NCBI GenBank assembly: GCA_947066815.1
Contig: CAMSZT010000012.1
Location: forward strand, 22,897 to 86,896
Source: an uncultured Lachnotalea sp.
Lineage (GTDB): Bacteria > Bacillota > Clostridia > Lachnospirales > Lachnospiraceae
Direction of reading: 5' to 3'
DNA length: 64,000 nt
The notes beneath the pieces are model-generated. The model did not search any database. It was given only the letters and a program-made list of their open reading frames with translations, and was not told the origin of the DNA. Position numbers and translations under genes: made by a program. Shown here one piece after another: positions 9,536 through 18,672 of this stretch (its first letter is position 1; each line of letters opens with the position of its first letter).

Positions 9536-9712
9536 AAAGATACCCTCCTTTTTCTGTCCTATCGCCAAAATGCAATATTTTATTTTATTTTCTGCCCTCC
9601 CCCTGCAGATCTCCGATCATGGTTTCCTCATTTTTCCAAAAATAATTTCTCCATTTTTTGTGTAAAATATTGATTTTTCTCCGATAAAACAATTTATTTT
9701 GTCGATATTAAC

Positions 9713-9741
9713 ATTATATCTCCCTGATCCGGCAATGTGGA
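9713..9741 (-). promoter_or_regulatory. Candidate promoter of the sugar ABC operon
   Basis: Minus strand: TATAAT (9718-9713) with TCCACA (9741-9736, 4 of 6 consensus) 17 nt upstream. It would give an AT-rich leader of about 170 nt before the binding-protein gene. The -35 overlaps the first TGGAAAGT repeat, consistent with control by the neighbouring AraC protein. Confidence 0.45.
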
Positions 9742-9779
9742 AAGTTTTGTTGTTTTCCATATAAAATGGAAAGTATTGT
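9738..9779. promoter_or_regulatory. Candidate AraC operator in the divergent region
   Basis: Two 13-bp direct repeats, TGGAAAGTTTTGT (9738-9750) and TGGAAAGTATTGT (9767-9779), start 29 nt apart. Between them is an inverted repeat TTTCCAT/ATGGAAA. One copy overlaps the candidate -35 of the ABC operon and the other overlaps the -35 of araC. Direct repeats spaced near three helical turns suit an AraC-family regulator. Confidence 0.5.
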
Positions 9780-9804
9780 CGTATTTTCTTTCATATGCTA
9801 TACT
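9776..9804 (+). promoter_or_regulatory. Promoter of the araC-type regulator
   Basis: TTGTCG (9776-9781), 17 nt spacer, TATACT (9799-9804), with TGC directly before the -10 (extended -10). The GTG start codon is about 67 nt downstream. Confidence 0.7.
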
Positions 9805-9870
9805 GTGGTGAGAAAAACCGGTACAGTGCCGCATTCGTACAACGCTGTGCCGGAACAGGAGGAGCGCCCC

Positions 9871-10839
9871 GTGAAACCATATGATACTTCCGCCCATTAC
9901 GCATCCGTCACCTCTTACTATGCGCTGTCCATGCTCCAGTACCGCATGAAACCCCACAGCCACGACCGCCATGAGATCATGTATGTCTCAAACGGGACCT
10001 GCACGGTAACGGCGGACGGCCGCGAATACCTTCTGCACAGGCATCAGTTTATTTTCATCGCCGCCAATGTGATCCACTGCCTTCGGGTCGACGAGGCGGC
10101 GCCCTGTTCGATCCTGAATCTGGAATTTATGTTTCAGAAGGAAAAGACAAAGCTGGATATCCGGGAGCTTCTGGAGGAATCCCCCTATTTTCAGAAATTT
10201 TTTACAGAGATCCCGGCCCCGTGCATCATCTGCAACAGCGGCCAGGAGCTGGAATATGCCCTGAAAGACCTGATCCACCATCTGGAGCTGCTATCCATCC
10301 AGGCCGCCGGCTGCTCCTCCTCCGGACCGTTCGAGGAGGATTTCTTAAGCCGCATCCTCTTCCTCCGGTTCCTGTTCGAGCTGACGAAATGCATTTCCGA
10401 CCGGAAGCGCTCCGCCGGTACCCAGTATGTGAAGCTGGCCTGTGAATATATCAATGAGCATTTTCAGGAGGATCTGCAGATCCCAAAGATCGCCGCCCGG
10501 GCGGGCATCCACAAATCCTATCTGTGCTCCCTGTTCAGCCAGTACCAAAACTGCACGATCCTGGAATACATCAACCGCCGGAGGCTGGAGCACGCCAAAT
10601 TCCTGCTGCAGACCAGCTCTCTCTCCGTCACGGACGTGGCCTTCCACTCCGGCTTCAACAGCCGGCAGCATTTCCGGACCACGTTCCACAAATATGAGGG
10701 GATCAATCCGACCGAATACCGGCACCTGAACCGGCGGGATCTGCAGGCCTCCACCGGCCATACCAAACGGATGCTCCAGGGATCCGGCGTCCGTTCCCTC
10801 CCCCTGGCCGGAAGCCTGCAGACGTCGGAAATGAAATAG
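9871..10839 (+). CDS. AraC family transcriptional regulator
   Basis: One-component regulator of 322 aa, probably controlling the divergent sugar ABC/GH4 operon. The N-terminal cupin-type sensor is visible as PHSHDRHEIMYVSNG and the HRHQFIFI strand pattern. The C-terminal pair of helix-turn-helix domains covers about the last 100 residues, including IPKIAARAGIHKSYLCSLF and the family signature VTDVAFHSGFNSRQHFRTTF. The frame is open back to an ATG at 9766, but that ATG lies upstream of the promoter. The GTG at 9871 has AGGAGG 8 nt before it and is preferred. Confidence 0.9.
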   Translation: MKPYDTSAHYASVTSYYALSMLQYRMKPHSHDRHEIMYVSNGTCTVTADGREYLLHRHQFIFIAANVIHCLRVDEAAPCSILNLEFMFQKEKTKLDIRELLEESPYFQKFFTEIPAPCIICNSGQELEYALKDLIHHLELLSIQAAGCSSSGPFEEDFLSRILFLRFLFELTKCISDRKRSAGTQYVKLACEYINEHFQEDLQIPKIAARAGIHKSYLCSLFSQYQNCTILEYINRRRLEHAKFLLQTSSLSVTDVAFHSGFNSRQHFRTTFHKYEGINPTEYRHLNRRDLQASTGHTKRMLQGSGVRSLPLAGSLQTSEMK

Positions 10840-10857
10840 GATCCTGCGCGGGCCTGC

Positions 10858-10893
10858 CATAAAAATAGAACCCATGCCCCCGCTTCCGCGGGG
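10858..10893 (-). terminator. Terminator after the subtilase gene
   Basis: CCCCGC/GCGGGG stem (10878-10883 and 10888-10893) with a 4-nt loop. In the minus direction it is followed, after a short gap, by TTCTATTTTTAT. It lies about 40 nt beyond the subtilase stop, in the convergent gap with araC. Confidence 0.6.
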
Positions 10894-10932
10894 ACACAGG
10901 ATCCGAATGACAGGTTTTATCGTGACAGGATC

Positions 10933-12705
10933 TTACAGTGAGATGGTCTCAAAGATGTGGAACACATCCAGGGCTCCGTAGCCGGAACCCCGGTTGGGGT
11001 AGGAGGCGGCCCGGCTGCGGATCGCCCCCCGGATCATCAGGCTTTTGATATCCTTGGTGCGCATCCCCCGGTAGTTTCCCTGGAGGACGCCCCATTCCAG
11101 AAGCAGGGCCGCCGCCCCGGCCCCGTGGGCCGCGGCGATGCTGGTCCCGCTCTTCACGCCGAAGCGCCCTCCCGGCAGGGCCCCGTAGATGTCCGTGCCC
11201 GGCGCCACCAGATCCGGTTTGATCCGGTCGGTCCTGGTATATCCCCGCCCGGAATGGATATATAAGCTGTTCTGTCTGTGGTTATCCGCACCGAAGGTGA
11301 TGGGTCCCTCCGCCGAGGAGGGCACGGTCAGGGTCGTATCGGGATTTGGCCGGAGGAAGGCCGTGTCCGGCTCCACAAATCCCTCCATGGGCAGCCAGAT
11401 GTGGAAGCGCCCGTCCGTATACTGCTCGTTGTAGACCACCAGGGTCCAGATCCCCGGTGTCGGGTCCGCCATCCGCATCCGCACCACCGTGCTTCCCGAC
11501 TCCTGTTCGATGAGCTGGTAATCCACGTAGATCACGGTCTTCTCCATGGTAAACTGAAAGACACTGTTTAAATTCAGGCGCGGCACCACCCTTGCGGTGC
11601 TCTCCCCCGTGGGGGAGAGGATCTGCACGCTGTAGACCTCCGGCGCCTCGGCCCAGAGCTCCATGGTGATCCCGTTCTCGTTCTGGGGGACGCGGATCTC
11701 CACGTAATCACTCCCGCCCTCGGCGCTTATCCTCCCGAAATAATGGTGGGCCCGGTTGGACTCGTTCCCCGCCGCGACTACCACCGCATTCCCCAGCCGT
11801 TTCGCCGCCGTATTCAGCATACAGCCCAGAGGAGCGTTCCCCGCATGGTCGCCCCAGTTGGTGCCCACGCCGATCAGGATCGCCAACGGCAGGTCAAGCC
11901 GCTCTGCCAGCTCCGTCAGATAGCGGACTCCCATCATCAGATCCGTCTCCTGGTAGGCGACGGCTCCCTCCCTGATCAGGAAATAATCCCTCAGATATTC
12001 TTTTGCCGGCTTTAACTTCACCATGGCGATGAAGGCGCCCGGAGCCGCCCCCGTAAATTCCTCCTCCGGCAGATCGCTGCCCGCCGCTATGGAGGCGAGA
12101 AAGGTGCCGTGGCCGTCCTCGTCCACAGAAGGCACCAGGGATAGGCCGTCCCCCGAGGAGATGGCCGCGTCGATCTCCTCATTGGTGTATTCGCTGCCGT
12201 ACTGGAACCCCTCCGGCAGCCTCCCCGTCTGGATGGTCTGATCCCAGATCCGGAGGATCCTCGTCCTTCCGGCCGGCCCCATAAAGACCTGGTTTCTGTA
12301 ATCGATCCCCGTATCGATCAGGCCGATCAGCACCCCCGCGCCGGTGAGGTTCAGCACCGGCTGGTTCCTGGCCCGCAGGATCCCCGACGCCTCCATATTG
12401 GTGACATCCGTGAGGCCATAGAGCCTGGGGATCGCCGCGTAATTATAAAACTGGACCGAGAGCGGCGGGAGGAGCTCCTTGCTCACGTGGATGACCGACG
12501 TGGTGTCGGATGCCTGCTCCACGCAAAAAAGCCGGGGCAGGTCCGTATCTGTCTCGTACAGGTCGGAGGGAAAGATAAAATCCTCATAATCCTCCGACAA
12601 GATCCTCTCCCGGCATTCTTCTGTTTCCTCGGAGAGCGGACTCTCCGGAAGCGCCGCCCGTGACAGCGCCTCCTCTGCCGCCCTGCTTGCTTTTTTTATT
12701 CTCAT
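10933..12705 (-). CDS. S8 family serine peptidase (Csp-like subtilase)
   Basis: Subtilisin-type protease of 590 aa. The catalytic triad is visible: Asp in LIDTGID (131), His in DGHGTFLASIAAG (199) and Ser in GTSIAAAHGAG (522). The large insert between His and Ser (about 320 residues) and the absence of a classical signal peptide match the clostridial CspA/B/C group, whose founding members process a spore-germination hydrolase. Many Lachnospiraceae carry several Csp-like paralogues of unknown role, so a germination function is not implied. The ribosome site is weak. It lies 33 nt downstream of the clpX-like gene and may be co-transcribed with it. Confidence 0.9.
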   Translation of the reverse strand: MRIKKASRAAEEALSRAALPESPLSEETEECRERILSEDYEDFIFPSDLYETDTDLPRLFCVEQASDTTSVIHVSKELLPPLSVQFYNYAAIPRLYGLTDVTNMEASGILRARNQPVLNLTGAGVLIGLIDTGIDYRNQVFMGPAGRTRILRIWDQTIQTGRLPEGFQYGSEYTNEEIDAAISSGDGLSLVPSVDEDGHGTFLASIAAGSDLPEEEFTGAAPGAFIAMVKLKPAKEYLRDYFLIREGAVAYQETDLMMGVRYLTELAERLDLPLAILIGVGTNWGDHAGNAPLGCMLNTAAKRLGNAVVVAAGNESNRAHHYFGRISAEGGSDYVEIRVPQNENGITMELWAEAPEVYSVQILSPTGESTARVVPRLNLNSVFQFTMEKTVIYVDYQLIEQESGSTVVRMRMADPTPGIWTLVVYNEQYTDGRFHIWLPMEGFVEPDTAFLRPNPDTTLTVPSSAEGPITFGADNHRQNSLYIHSGRGYTRTDRIKPDLVAPGTDIYGALPGGRFGVKSGTSIAAAHGAGAAALLLEWGVLQGNYRGMRTKDIKSLMIRGAIRSRAASYPNRGSGYGALDVFHIFETISL

Positions 12706-12738
12706 AGACCCAGGCTTTCAAGCATTATCATAGCTAGT

Positions 12739-14334
12739 TTATGCCTGAACCCCCAACCGCATGACTCCCCGCAGATCGATCAGGGGACCTCCCGTCTTAT
12801 CGATGTAGGCCCTGGTGATGGTCACCCTCCCGATATTGTCGTCCTTGGGGATCTCATACATGATATCCAGCATGTACTCCTCCAGGATCGCCCTGAGGGC
12901 TCTGGCTCCCGTATGGCGCTCCATGGCCTTCTCGGCAATGGACTCCAGCGCCTCGTCCTCAAACACCAGCTGGACCTCGTCCATCTGGAGCAGCTTCTCA
13001 TACTGCCGCAGGATGGCGTTCTTCGGCTCCTTTAGGATCCGGACCATAAAATCCTTGGTCAGCGCCTCCAGGGACACCAGGATCGGCAGCCGTCCCAGAA
13101 ACTCCGGGATCATGCCGAACTTCTTCAGATCCTCGGTCTCGGCCTTGCACAGAAGGTTCTCGTCCTTATCGTACTTGTCTTTGAGCTCCGCCCGGAAACC
13201 GATGGACGACTCCTTGTTCAGCCGCTCCTTGATGATCTCCTCCAGTTCCGGGAAAGCCCCGCCGCAGATAAAGAGGATGTTGCTGGTGTTCACCGTGGTC
13301 ATGGGCACCATGGCGTTCTTGCTGTTGGAGCCCACCGGCACCTCCACCTCGCTGCCCTCCAGCATCTTTAAGAGCTCCTGCTGCACCGACTCCCCGCTGA
13401 CGTCCCTGGTGTTGGTGTTCCGCTTCTTGGCGATCTTGTCGATCTCGTCGATGTAGATGATCCCCTGCTCCGCCTTCTCCACGTCGTTCCCGGAGGCCTG
13501 CAGGAGCTTGGACACCACGCTCTCGATGTCGTCCCCGATGTAGCCCGCCTCCGTCAGGGAGGTGGCGTCCGCGATGGCCAGTGGCACGTTCAGAAGCCTG
13601 GCCAGGGTCTTCACCAGGTAGGTCTTCCCGCTCCCTGTAGGGCCCAGGAGCAGCATGTTGGACTTCTCGATCTCCACACCGTCGCCGCTGTCGGAGGCGA
13701 CCCGTTTATAGTGATTGTAGACGGCCACGGATATGGCCTTCTTCGCCTGATCCTGCCCGACCACGTATTCATCCAGCATCCGCTTGATCTCATGGGGAGC
13801 CGGGATAACCTTCCGGTCAAAAGGCGCCTTCTCTTTCTTTTCTTTCTTCTTTTTCAGCTTCTGGTTCCTGGGGATCTCCCGCTCCCCGCCGATCAGGTCC
13901 GACAGGTTGATAAACCCCACTCCCGGCAGTCTGGAAAGGGCCGAGAGGTCGATGGTCCCGGACTGCACGTTCCCGGAGGAGGCCCCGTCCCCGGAAGGAC
14001 TGCCGTCCTCGGCGGGGGCTCCGCTCTCTGTGGGGCTGCCGTTTCCGGACGACGCTCCGTTCCCGGAGGGACTGCCGCTCCCGGTGGAGGCTCCGTTCCC
14101 GGTGGGGCTCCCGAGCCCCGGAAAATTGAGTCCCGCGATGGAACCGTTCTGCTCAAAGCTGTCAAATGCCTTCTGCATGCACTCCGGGCAGATACTGATG
14201 TTGCCCGGCATGGTGATCATCTTGTTGGTGCGGCTCTCTGGCCTCCTGCACACAAAGCAGACCTTCTCGTACTCTTCCTCCTGCACTTCCTCTGATCCGT
14301 CTTTTCCCTTTGTTTCATCGTAATGATCTGACAT
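12739..14334 (-). CDS. clpX: ClpX-type AAA+ unfoldase with low-complexity linker
   Basis: ATPase that unfolds substrates for ClpP, 531 aa. The zinc-binding domain has two CxxC pairs (Cys26/29 and Cys49/52). A Gly/Ser/Asn/Pro/Ala-rich repeat linker at about 75-122 (units such as GNGASSGNGSP) and a Lys-rich stretch near 158-168 precede the AAA+ core. The core has GPTGSGKT (231-238), IIYIDEIDKI, the pore loop GYIG (usually GYVG) and the ClpP-docking tripeptide IGF in KESSIGF. The start at 14334 has GAGGGAG before it. Usual ClpX is about 420 aa, so the linker explains most of the excess. No clpP or tig is adjacent, so this may be a second, specialised copy. Confidence 0.88.
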   Translation of the reverse strand: MSDHYDETKGKDGSEEVQEEEYEKVCFVCRRPESRTNKMITMPGNISICPECMQKAFDSFEQNGSIAGLNFPGLGSPTGNGASTGSGSPSGNGASSGNGSPTESGAPAEDGSPSGDGASSGNVQSGTIDLSALSRLPGVGFINLSDLIGGEREIPRNQKLKKKKEKKEKAPFDRKVIPAPHEIKRMLDEYVVGQDQAKKAISVAVYNHYKRVASDSGDGVEIEKSNMLLLGPTGSGKTYLVKTLARLLNVPLAIADATSLTEAGYIGDDIESVVSKLLQASGNDVEKAEQGIIYIDEIDKIAKKRNTNTRDVSGESVQQELLKMLEGSEVEVPVGSNSKNAMVPMTTVNTSNILFICGGAFPELEEIIKERLNKESSIGFRAELKDKYDKDENLLCKAETEDLKKFGMIPEFLGRLPILVSLEALTKDFMVRILKEPKNAILRQYEKLLQMDEVQLVFEDEALESIAEKAMERHTGARALRAILEEYMLDIMYEIPKDDNIGRVTITRAYIDKTGGPLIDLRGVMRLGVQA

Positions 14335-14525
14335 GAAATTCTCCCTCTTCCTGCACTCTTGTTCTATTATATACGAGATATCCATGTGGGACAAGTAAAC
14401 TTTTTATGAACCGGGACCTCCGCACGCAAACGGCCCGCGGCGCCCTCAGACGCCGCAGGCTGTATTTCCATTCTGGTACTGCCTCGCACAAATTTCGGCG
14501 GACTCAGCACCTGTCTTTCGCCGGT

Positions 14526-15932
14526 TTAATCCTGATCCGGGACGGGCCGCTCCTCCTGCCCCTGGTAGTCTCTCTGGTAGCCCAGGGTGACAGGAATCTT
14601 CTTCTCCACATACTCGTTGTTTTCCAGACGCTTCACGGTCAGCTCGATCTCCGTACCGCCCGCATAATAGGAGAGCATGGTCTTTAACTCGCTCATGGAA
14701 GAAACCCTGCTTCCCTCGACCGCCGTGATGATGTCCCGCTCCATGAGCTCGGAGGACGCCGCCGGACCGTTCTCCGTGATGCTGTACACATACACGCCCT
14801 CCGGCATGTTGTACTGAGCCGCGTTGGTCCCGTTCATGTCCACGCCCCGGATCCCCAGCCAGGAGGCATCCTCCTCGGACACGGCGGATCTGGTCTGCTT
14901 GGTCATCAGCCCGTAAATGATCTCCTCTGCCTCGGATACGGGGATCGCAAAGCCCATGCCCTCCACGTCCTCGCTGGAATACTTGGCCGAATTGATCCCG
15001 ATCAGCTCTCCCTTCATATTCAGCAGGGCACCGCCGCTGTTCCCGGGATTGATGGCCGCGTCCGTCTGGAGCAGGGTGAGGGTCCGGTTCTCAATGGTCA
15101 CCTCCCGGCTCAGGGCGCTGACATGGCCGTAGGTCAGAGACTGTCCATAACCCAGGGCGTTTCCGATGGCGATCACCTCGTCGCCCACCCGCAGGGCATT
15201 GGAATCCCCGAGGGTCGCGATCTTGATCGCGCCGAGGGTATCTGCGCTCATGGCCTCCAGGGGAACGGCGATCACCGCCAGATCGTTGTCCTCAGCGGTC
15301 CCTTTTATCTGGGCCTCGGCTGTATTCCCGTCGGTGAAGGTCACGGTCAGGGAATCCGCCCCGTCGATCACATGATAATTGGTCAGGACCAGAAGCTCCG
15401 TCTCGTTCTGCCCGACGATGATGCCGGAGCCGCTCCCGCTCATCTCCCGGTTTCCGTATCCTCCATATCCATAGAAAAACGAGTCCCAGCCGTTACTCTG
15501 GTACATTTGGGTATTGGTGATGGCCACGATGGAAGGCATCGCGCTCTCCGCCACATCGGCGACTGCATTCCCGGAGGAGGCGCTCCCGCCGGAACTGGTG
15601 GGCATCGTCTCCGCCGTATCGACCTTCGTCAGCTTGGTCTCCGCCGGCCGGTTGGCCGCGTCCACGGCGTCCTGCAGCTTTTTCTCATAGCCGCTCACCT
15701 TCATCACACCGATGAAGGCCCCAGCCCCCGCGCCTCCGAAGAGTACGCCGCAGAGGAGGAACACGCCTAACTTCTTAACGAATTTTCCGCCCTTTCTCTT
15801 TTTCTTTTCCGGCTTTTTGATGGTCCCCGGCTCGATGGGTTCTGTCGGGATGTAGGTATACACAGAGGAGCCGGAACCTGTCTCCGGATCCTGTCCGTTC
15901 TGAAGATCGCCGTTTCCATAATAATCGTTCAT
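14526..15932 (-). CDS. HtrA/DegP-like membrane serine protease with PDZ domain
   Basis: Membrane-anchored quality-control protease, 468 aa. The cytosolic N-terminus is polar, a basic stretch KKKRKGGK precedes one membrane helix (about residues 54-76), and the extracellular trypsin-like domain follows. The triad is His187 (LTNYHVIDG), Asp217 (DNDLAVIAV) and Ser299 (NPGNSGGAL). A C-terminal PDZ domain spans about 345-445. The frame stays open another 400 nt upstream, but the ATG at 15932, with AAAGGACAGG before it, gives the normal family N-terminus. It lies 190 nt upstream of clpX in the same direction; both act in protein quality control. Confidence 0.93.
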   Translation of the reverse strand: MNDYYGNGDLQNGQDPETGSGSSVYTYIPTEPIEPGTIKKPEKKKRKGGKFVKKLGVFLLCGVLFGGAGAGAFIGVMKVSGYEKKLQDAVDAANRPAETKLTKVDTAETMPTSSGGSASSGNAVADVAESAMPSIVAITNTQMYQSNGWDSFFYGYGGYGNREMSGSGSGIIVGQNETELLVLTNYHVIDGADSLTVTFTDGNTAEAQIKGTAEDNDLAVIAVPLEAMSADTLGAIKIATLGDSNALRVGDEVIAIGNALGYGQSLTYGHVSALSREVTIENRTLTLLQTDAAINPGNSGGALLNMKGELIGINSAKYSSEDVEGMGFAIPVSEAEEIIYGLMTKQTRSAVSEEDASWLGIRGVDMNGTNAAQYNMPEGVYVYSITENGPAASSELMERDIITAVEGSRVSSMSELKTMLSYYAGGTEIELTVKRLENNEYVEKKIPVTLGYQRDYQGQEERPVPDQD

Positions 15933-16214
15933 AATATCCTGTCCTTTCTTTTTGATGTATCCAACGTGTTTCTGATGTATTTTTATCTTTTTTCCTTTTG
16001 ATGATCCTAGGATACCAGCAAAATGTGACCGATCTGTGTTATAACCGTGAAAAAATGTTGATTTTCGCACCTGTGCGATCAAGTAGGAGGGCGGTTCTTT
16101 TCCCCTACTCGCCGCGCAGGTGCTGTGTGCCGGTGGCACACGTTTAGCACCGACCGAAGCGGAGCGGAGATGCACGCCGCTCCTGCGGCATATTCCTCTG
16201 TGCAGGCTTGCGCA

Positions 16215-16250
16215 CAAAAAAACGGAGGGCCCGTCCAGGGTTCCCCTCCG
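16215..16250 (-). terminator. Terminator after the small membrane-protein gene
   Basis: Stem CGGAGGG/CCCTCCG within 16223-16250. In the minus direction it is followed at once by seven Ts (16222-16216). It ends the transcript of the gene at 16258-16626 and separates it from htrA. Confidence 0.8.
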
Positions 16251-16257
16251 CTCACAT

Positions 16258-16626
16258 TCAATCTGCCGTCTCTGTCTCTCCGGCGCTTTCCGTTTCCCCG
16301 GAAGTTTCCGACTCTCCCGCTTCCGTTTCTCCTGCGGCTCCTGTCTCATCCCCCGCCGCCTCTGTCCCCTCGGTCTCCTCCGTCAGGATGCCGGCCATGT
16401 CCTGGACCACCAGGGAACTGCTGGAGTAATCCGGCTTCGCGTTCTGGATCTTGATATATTGGTTGCGGATGGTAAAGCCGATGCCAGTGCCGACTCCGGC
16501 GACCACCACGACAATGACCGCGATCGTCAGCGCCTTCATGCGCTTCCTCTGCTTCCGCTCCTTCTCCACCAGTTCCTTCCGCTTTGCCTTCTGCTCTTTA
16601 TACTTATCTACCTTTTGCTGACTCAT
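16258..16626 (-). CDS. Small single-pass membrane protein with acidic Thr/Glu/Gly tail
   Basis: Not assigned to a named family. It is 122 aa: a highly charged basic N-terminus (MSQQKVDKYKEQ... KRKRMK), one membrane helix near residues 33-53 (ALTIAVIVVVVAGVGTG), a short extracellular segment, and a low-complexity tail of about 40 residues built from GETE/ESAGE-type units. Topology predicts an N-in, C-out anchor. The start at 16626 has AAAGGGA upstream. It has its own terminator and is probably monocistronic. Confidence 0.7.
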   Translation of the reverse strand: MSQQKVDKYKEQKAKRKELVEKERKQRKRMKALTIAVIVVVVAGVGTGIGFTIRNQYIKIQNAKPDYSSSSLVVQDMAGILTEETEGTEAAGDETGAAGETEAGESETSGETESAGETETAD

Positions 16627-16788
16627 AATGATAAATCCCTTTCCTGCAAATTCCGGCCGGAAATCCAAACTTCAGTCGTCCGCATTTCCGAACCGATCCT
16701 TGGCTATCATAGCATAATTCATTTTATTATTCAAGATACGTTTCCTTTTTTCCGGTCATAAAAAGCCTTTCACGCAAAAATTATCATT

Positions 16789-16912
16789 TCAAAATTCCTG
16801 TCTCCCCATAATTCTTACGATCAGTTCCTGCTTGGATGTCACACCCGCTTTCTTAAGGATGTTCGCCACATAGCTTATAAGTTGTGCCGACGCTGATATA
16901 AAGGGCGGACAT
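16789..16912 (-). pseudogene. Remnant of a LuxR-type HTH domain
   Basis: Translating the minus strand in two frames gives the end of a GerE/LuxR DNA-binding domain. One frame reads MSALYISVGTT; after a frameshift the other reads SYVANILKKAGVTSKQELIV and ends with a stop at 16789. Together they match the usual helix-turn-helix pattern (LYIS-x-GTV-K-x-HV-x-NIL-x-K-LGV). Only about 40 codons survive and the frame is broken, so this is a decayed 3' fragment. It lies directly downstream of the ABC exporter gene. Confidence 0.7.
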
Positions 16913-16932
16913 AGAAAACGCGCCTCTTGTCG

Positions 16933-18672
16933 TCACTCCGCATTCGCCAGGGCATACAGCCCCGCATAGATCCCGCCCCTCTCAAGAAGCTCTTTATGGG
17001 TCCCCTGCTCGGCGATGCCGTCGTCGGTCATGACCAGGATCTTCTCCGCATTGCGGATGGTGGAGAGCCTGTGGGCGATGACGAAGGTGGTGCGCCCCTT
17101 CGCCAGCTTTTCAAGAGCCTCCTGCACAATGCGCTCGCTCTCGTTGTCGAGGGCGCTCGTGGCTTCGTCAAAGATCAATACCGCCGGCCCCTTCAAAAAT
17201 ACCCTGGCCAGGGAGAGCCGCTGCTTCTGCCCGCCGGAGAGCTTCACCCCCCGCTGACCGATGTCCGTGTGATAGCCGTCCGGCAGCTCCTGGATAAATT
17301 CATGGGCCCCGGCCGCCTTCGCCGCCGCCACGACCTCCGCCTCGGAAGCGTCCCTCTTCCCGTAGCAGATGTTCTCATAAACCGTCCCCGCAAAGAGATA
17401 GACGTCCTGCTGGACGATGCCGATGTTCTCCCGCAGGCTTTTTAAGGTAATCTTCCGGATGTCGGTCCCGTCCAGGGTGATCCTGCCGCCGCTCACCTCG
17501 TAAAACCTTGGGATCAGGCTGCAGAGGGTGGATTTCCCCACGCCGGAGGAGCCCACCAGGGCGATGTATTCGCCCGGCTTCACTTCCATGTCCAGATGGT
17601 GGAGCACGTCGCCCCTGGAGGAGGCGTAGCGGAAATCCACCTGCTCGAACCGGATCTCGCCCCTTACCCCGCTTATCTCCTTTGCGTCAGGCGCATCCTC
17701 GATATCCGGCCGAATCTCAAGGATCTCCCGGAACCGGCCATAGCCCGACATGCCGTTCTGGAACTGCTCCGTGAAGCTGACCAGCCGCTTGATGGGGTCG
17801 GTGAAATTGCCCACCATCAGAAGGAATGCCACCAGGTCTGCCGGATCCAGCTCTCCCCTGGAGAGGAGCAGTGCTCCCACGGAGATCACTACCACGGTCA
17901 TCAAGGTGGCAAAGGCTCCCAGCCCCGCATTGTAAGCGCCCATATACCGGTAGCTGTTGCGCTTGCTCTCCAGAAACCGCCGGTTTCCCTCGTCAAACTT
18001 ACTCATCTCGGTGTCTTCATTCCCGAAGGACTTGACCACCCGGATCCCCGACAGGCTGTCCTCAATCTGGGCGTTCACATCGGCAATACGCTCCCGGTTG
18101 CGTCTGAATGCCCGCTTCATCTTCTTATTGAGGAAGACCGCATAGAAAAGCATAAAGGGAAGCAGGGCCGCCGCCGCAAGGGCCAGGGGCACATTGATAA
18201 ACAAAAGGATTACCAGAGAGCCGGCCATGCGGATCAGGGAAATGATCAGGTCCTCCGGCCCGTGATGCCACAGTTCGCTGATGTCAAACAGGTCGTTGGT
18301 CACACGGGACATAAGCTGTCCGATCTTCTGCTCGTCGTAGAAGGCAAAGGACAGCTTCTGGTAATGGGCAAAGAGCTCGTGGCGCATGTCCCGCTCCATC
18401 TTCGCCCCCATGATATGGCCAAAATAGCCGATATAATAATTGCAGCCGAATTCCAGGAGCACAAGCCCCGCCATCAGAAGGGCCAGCTTAAGGATCGTAT
18501 CCGCCGCCTCGCCCGCCTCATAATAAATGACCGTCCCCGTGATATGGCGGATGATCAGCGGAATCACCAGAGTCACCGCCGCACCCAGGCAGGCAAAAAA
18601 CATATCGCTCAAAAACAGACCGAGATAGGGCCTATAATATACAAGAAAGCTTTTTCTTTTCTTACCGTTCAT
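16933..18672 (-). CDS. ABC exporter, fused membrane and ATPase domains (MsbA/LmrA type)
   Basis: Half-transporter exporter of 579 aa that would work as a dimer. The membrane domain has six hydrophobic segments within about residues 1-310, with the coupling-region pattern KIGQLMSRVTNDL. The nucleotide-binding domain has GSSGVGKST (Walker A), LSGGQKQRLSLARV (signature), VLIFDEATSALD (Walker B) and the AHRLS His switch. The ATG at 18672 overlaps the glucokinase stop by 11 nt; an adjacent TTG is a less likely alternative. Substrate unknown: lipids, peptides or drugs are all possible for this family. Confidence 0.9.
   Translation of the reverse strand: MNGKKRKSFLVYYRPYLGLFLSDMFFACLGAAVTLVIPLIIRHITGTVIYYEAGEAADTILKLALLMAGLVLLEFGCNYYIGYFGHIMGAKMERDMRHELFAHYQKLSFAFYDEQKIGQLMSRVTNDLFDISELWHHGPEDLIISLIRMAGSLVILLFINVPLALAAAALLPFMLFYAVFLNKKMKRAFRRNRERIADVNAQIEDSLSGIRVVKSFGNEDTEMSKFDEGNRRFLESKRNSYRYMGAYNAGLGAFATLMTVVVISVGALLLSRGELDPADLVAFLLMVGNFTDPIKRLVSFTEQFQNGMSGYGRFREILEIRPDIEDAPDAKEISGVRGEIRFEQVDFRYASSRGDVLHHLDMEVKPGEYIALVGSSGVGKSTLCSLIPRFYEVSGGRITLDGTDIRKITLKSLRENIGIVQQDVYLFAGTVYENICYGKRDASEAEVVAAAKAAGAHEFIQELPDGYHTDIGQRGVKLSGGQKQRLSLARVFLKGPAVLIFDEATSALDNESERIVQEALEKLAKGRTTFVIAHRLSTIRNAEKILVMTDDGIAEQGTHKELLERGGIYAGLYALANAE

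Noticed and set aside
14335..14525. Terminator between htrA and clpX (GCGGCG/CGCCGC hairpin near 14437-14456)
   Set aside because: Short stem without a clear U-tract in either direction; not enough to call.
14526..16349. A 607-aa version of the HtrA protease
   Set aside because: Upstream residues cross a terminator and have no family match; the ATG at 15932 has a ribosome site and gives the normal N-terminus.
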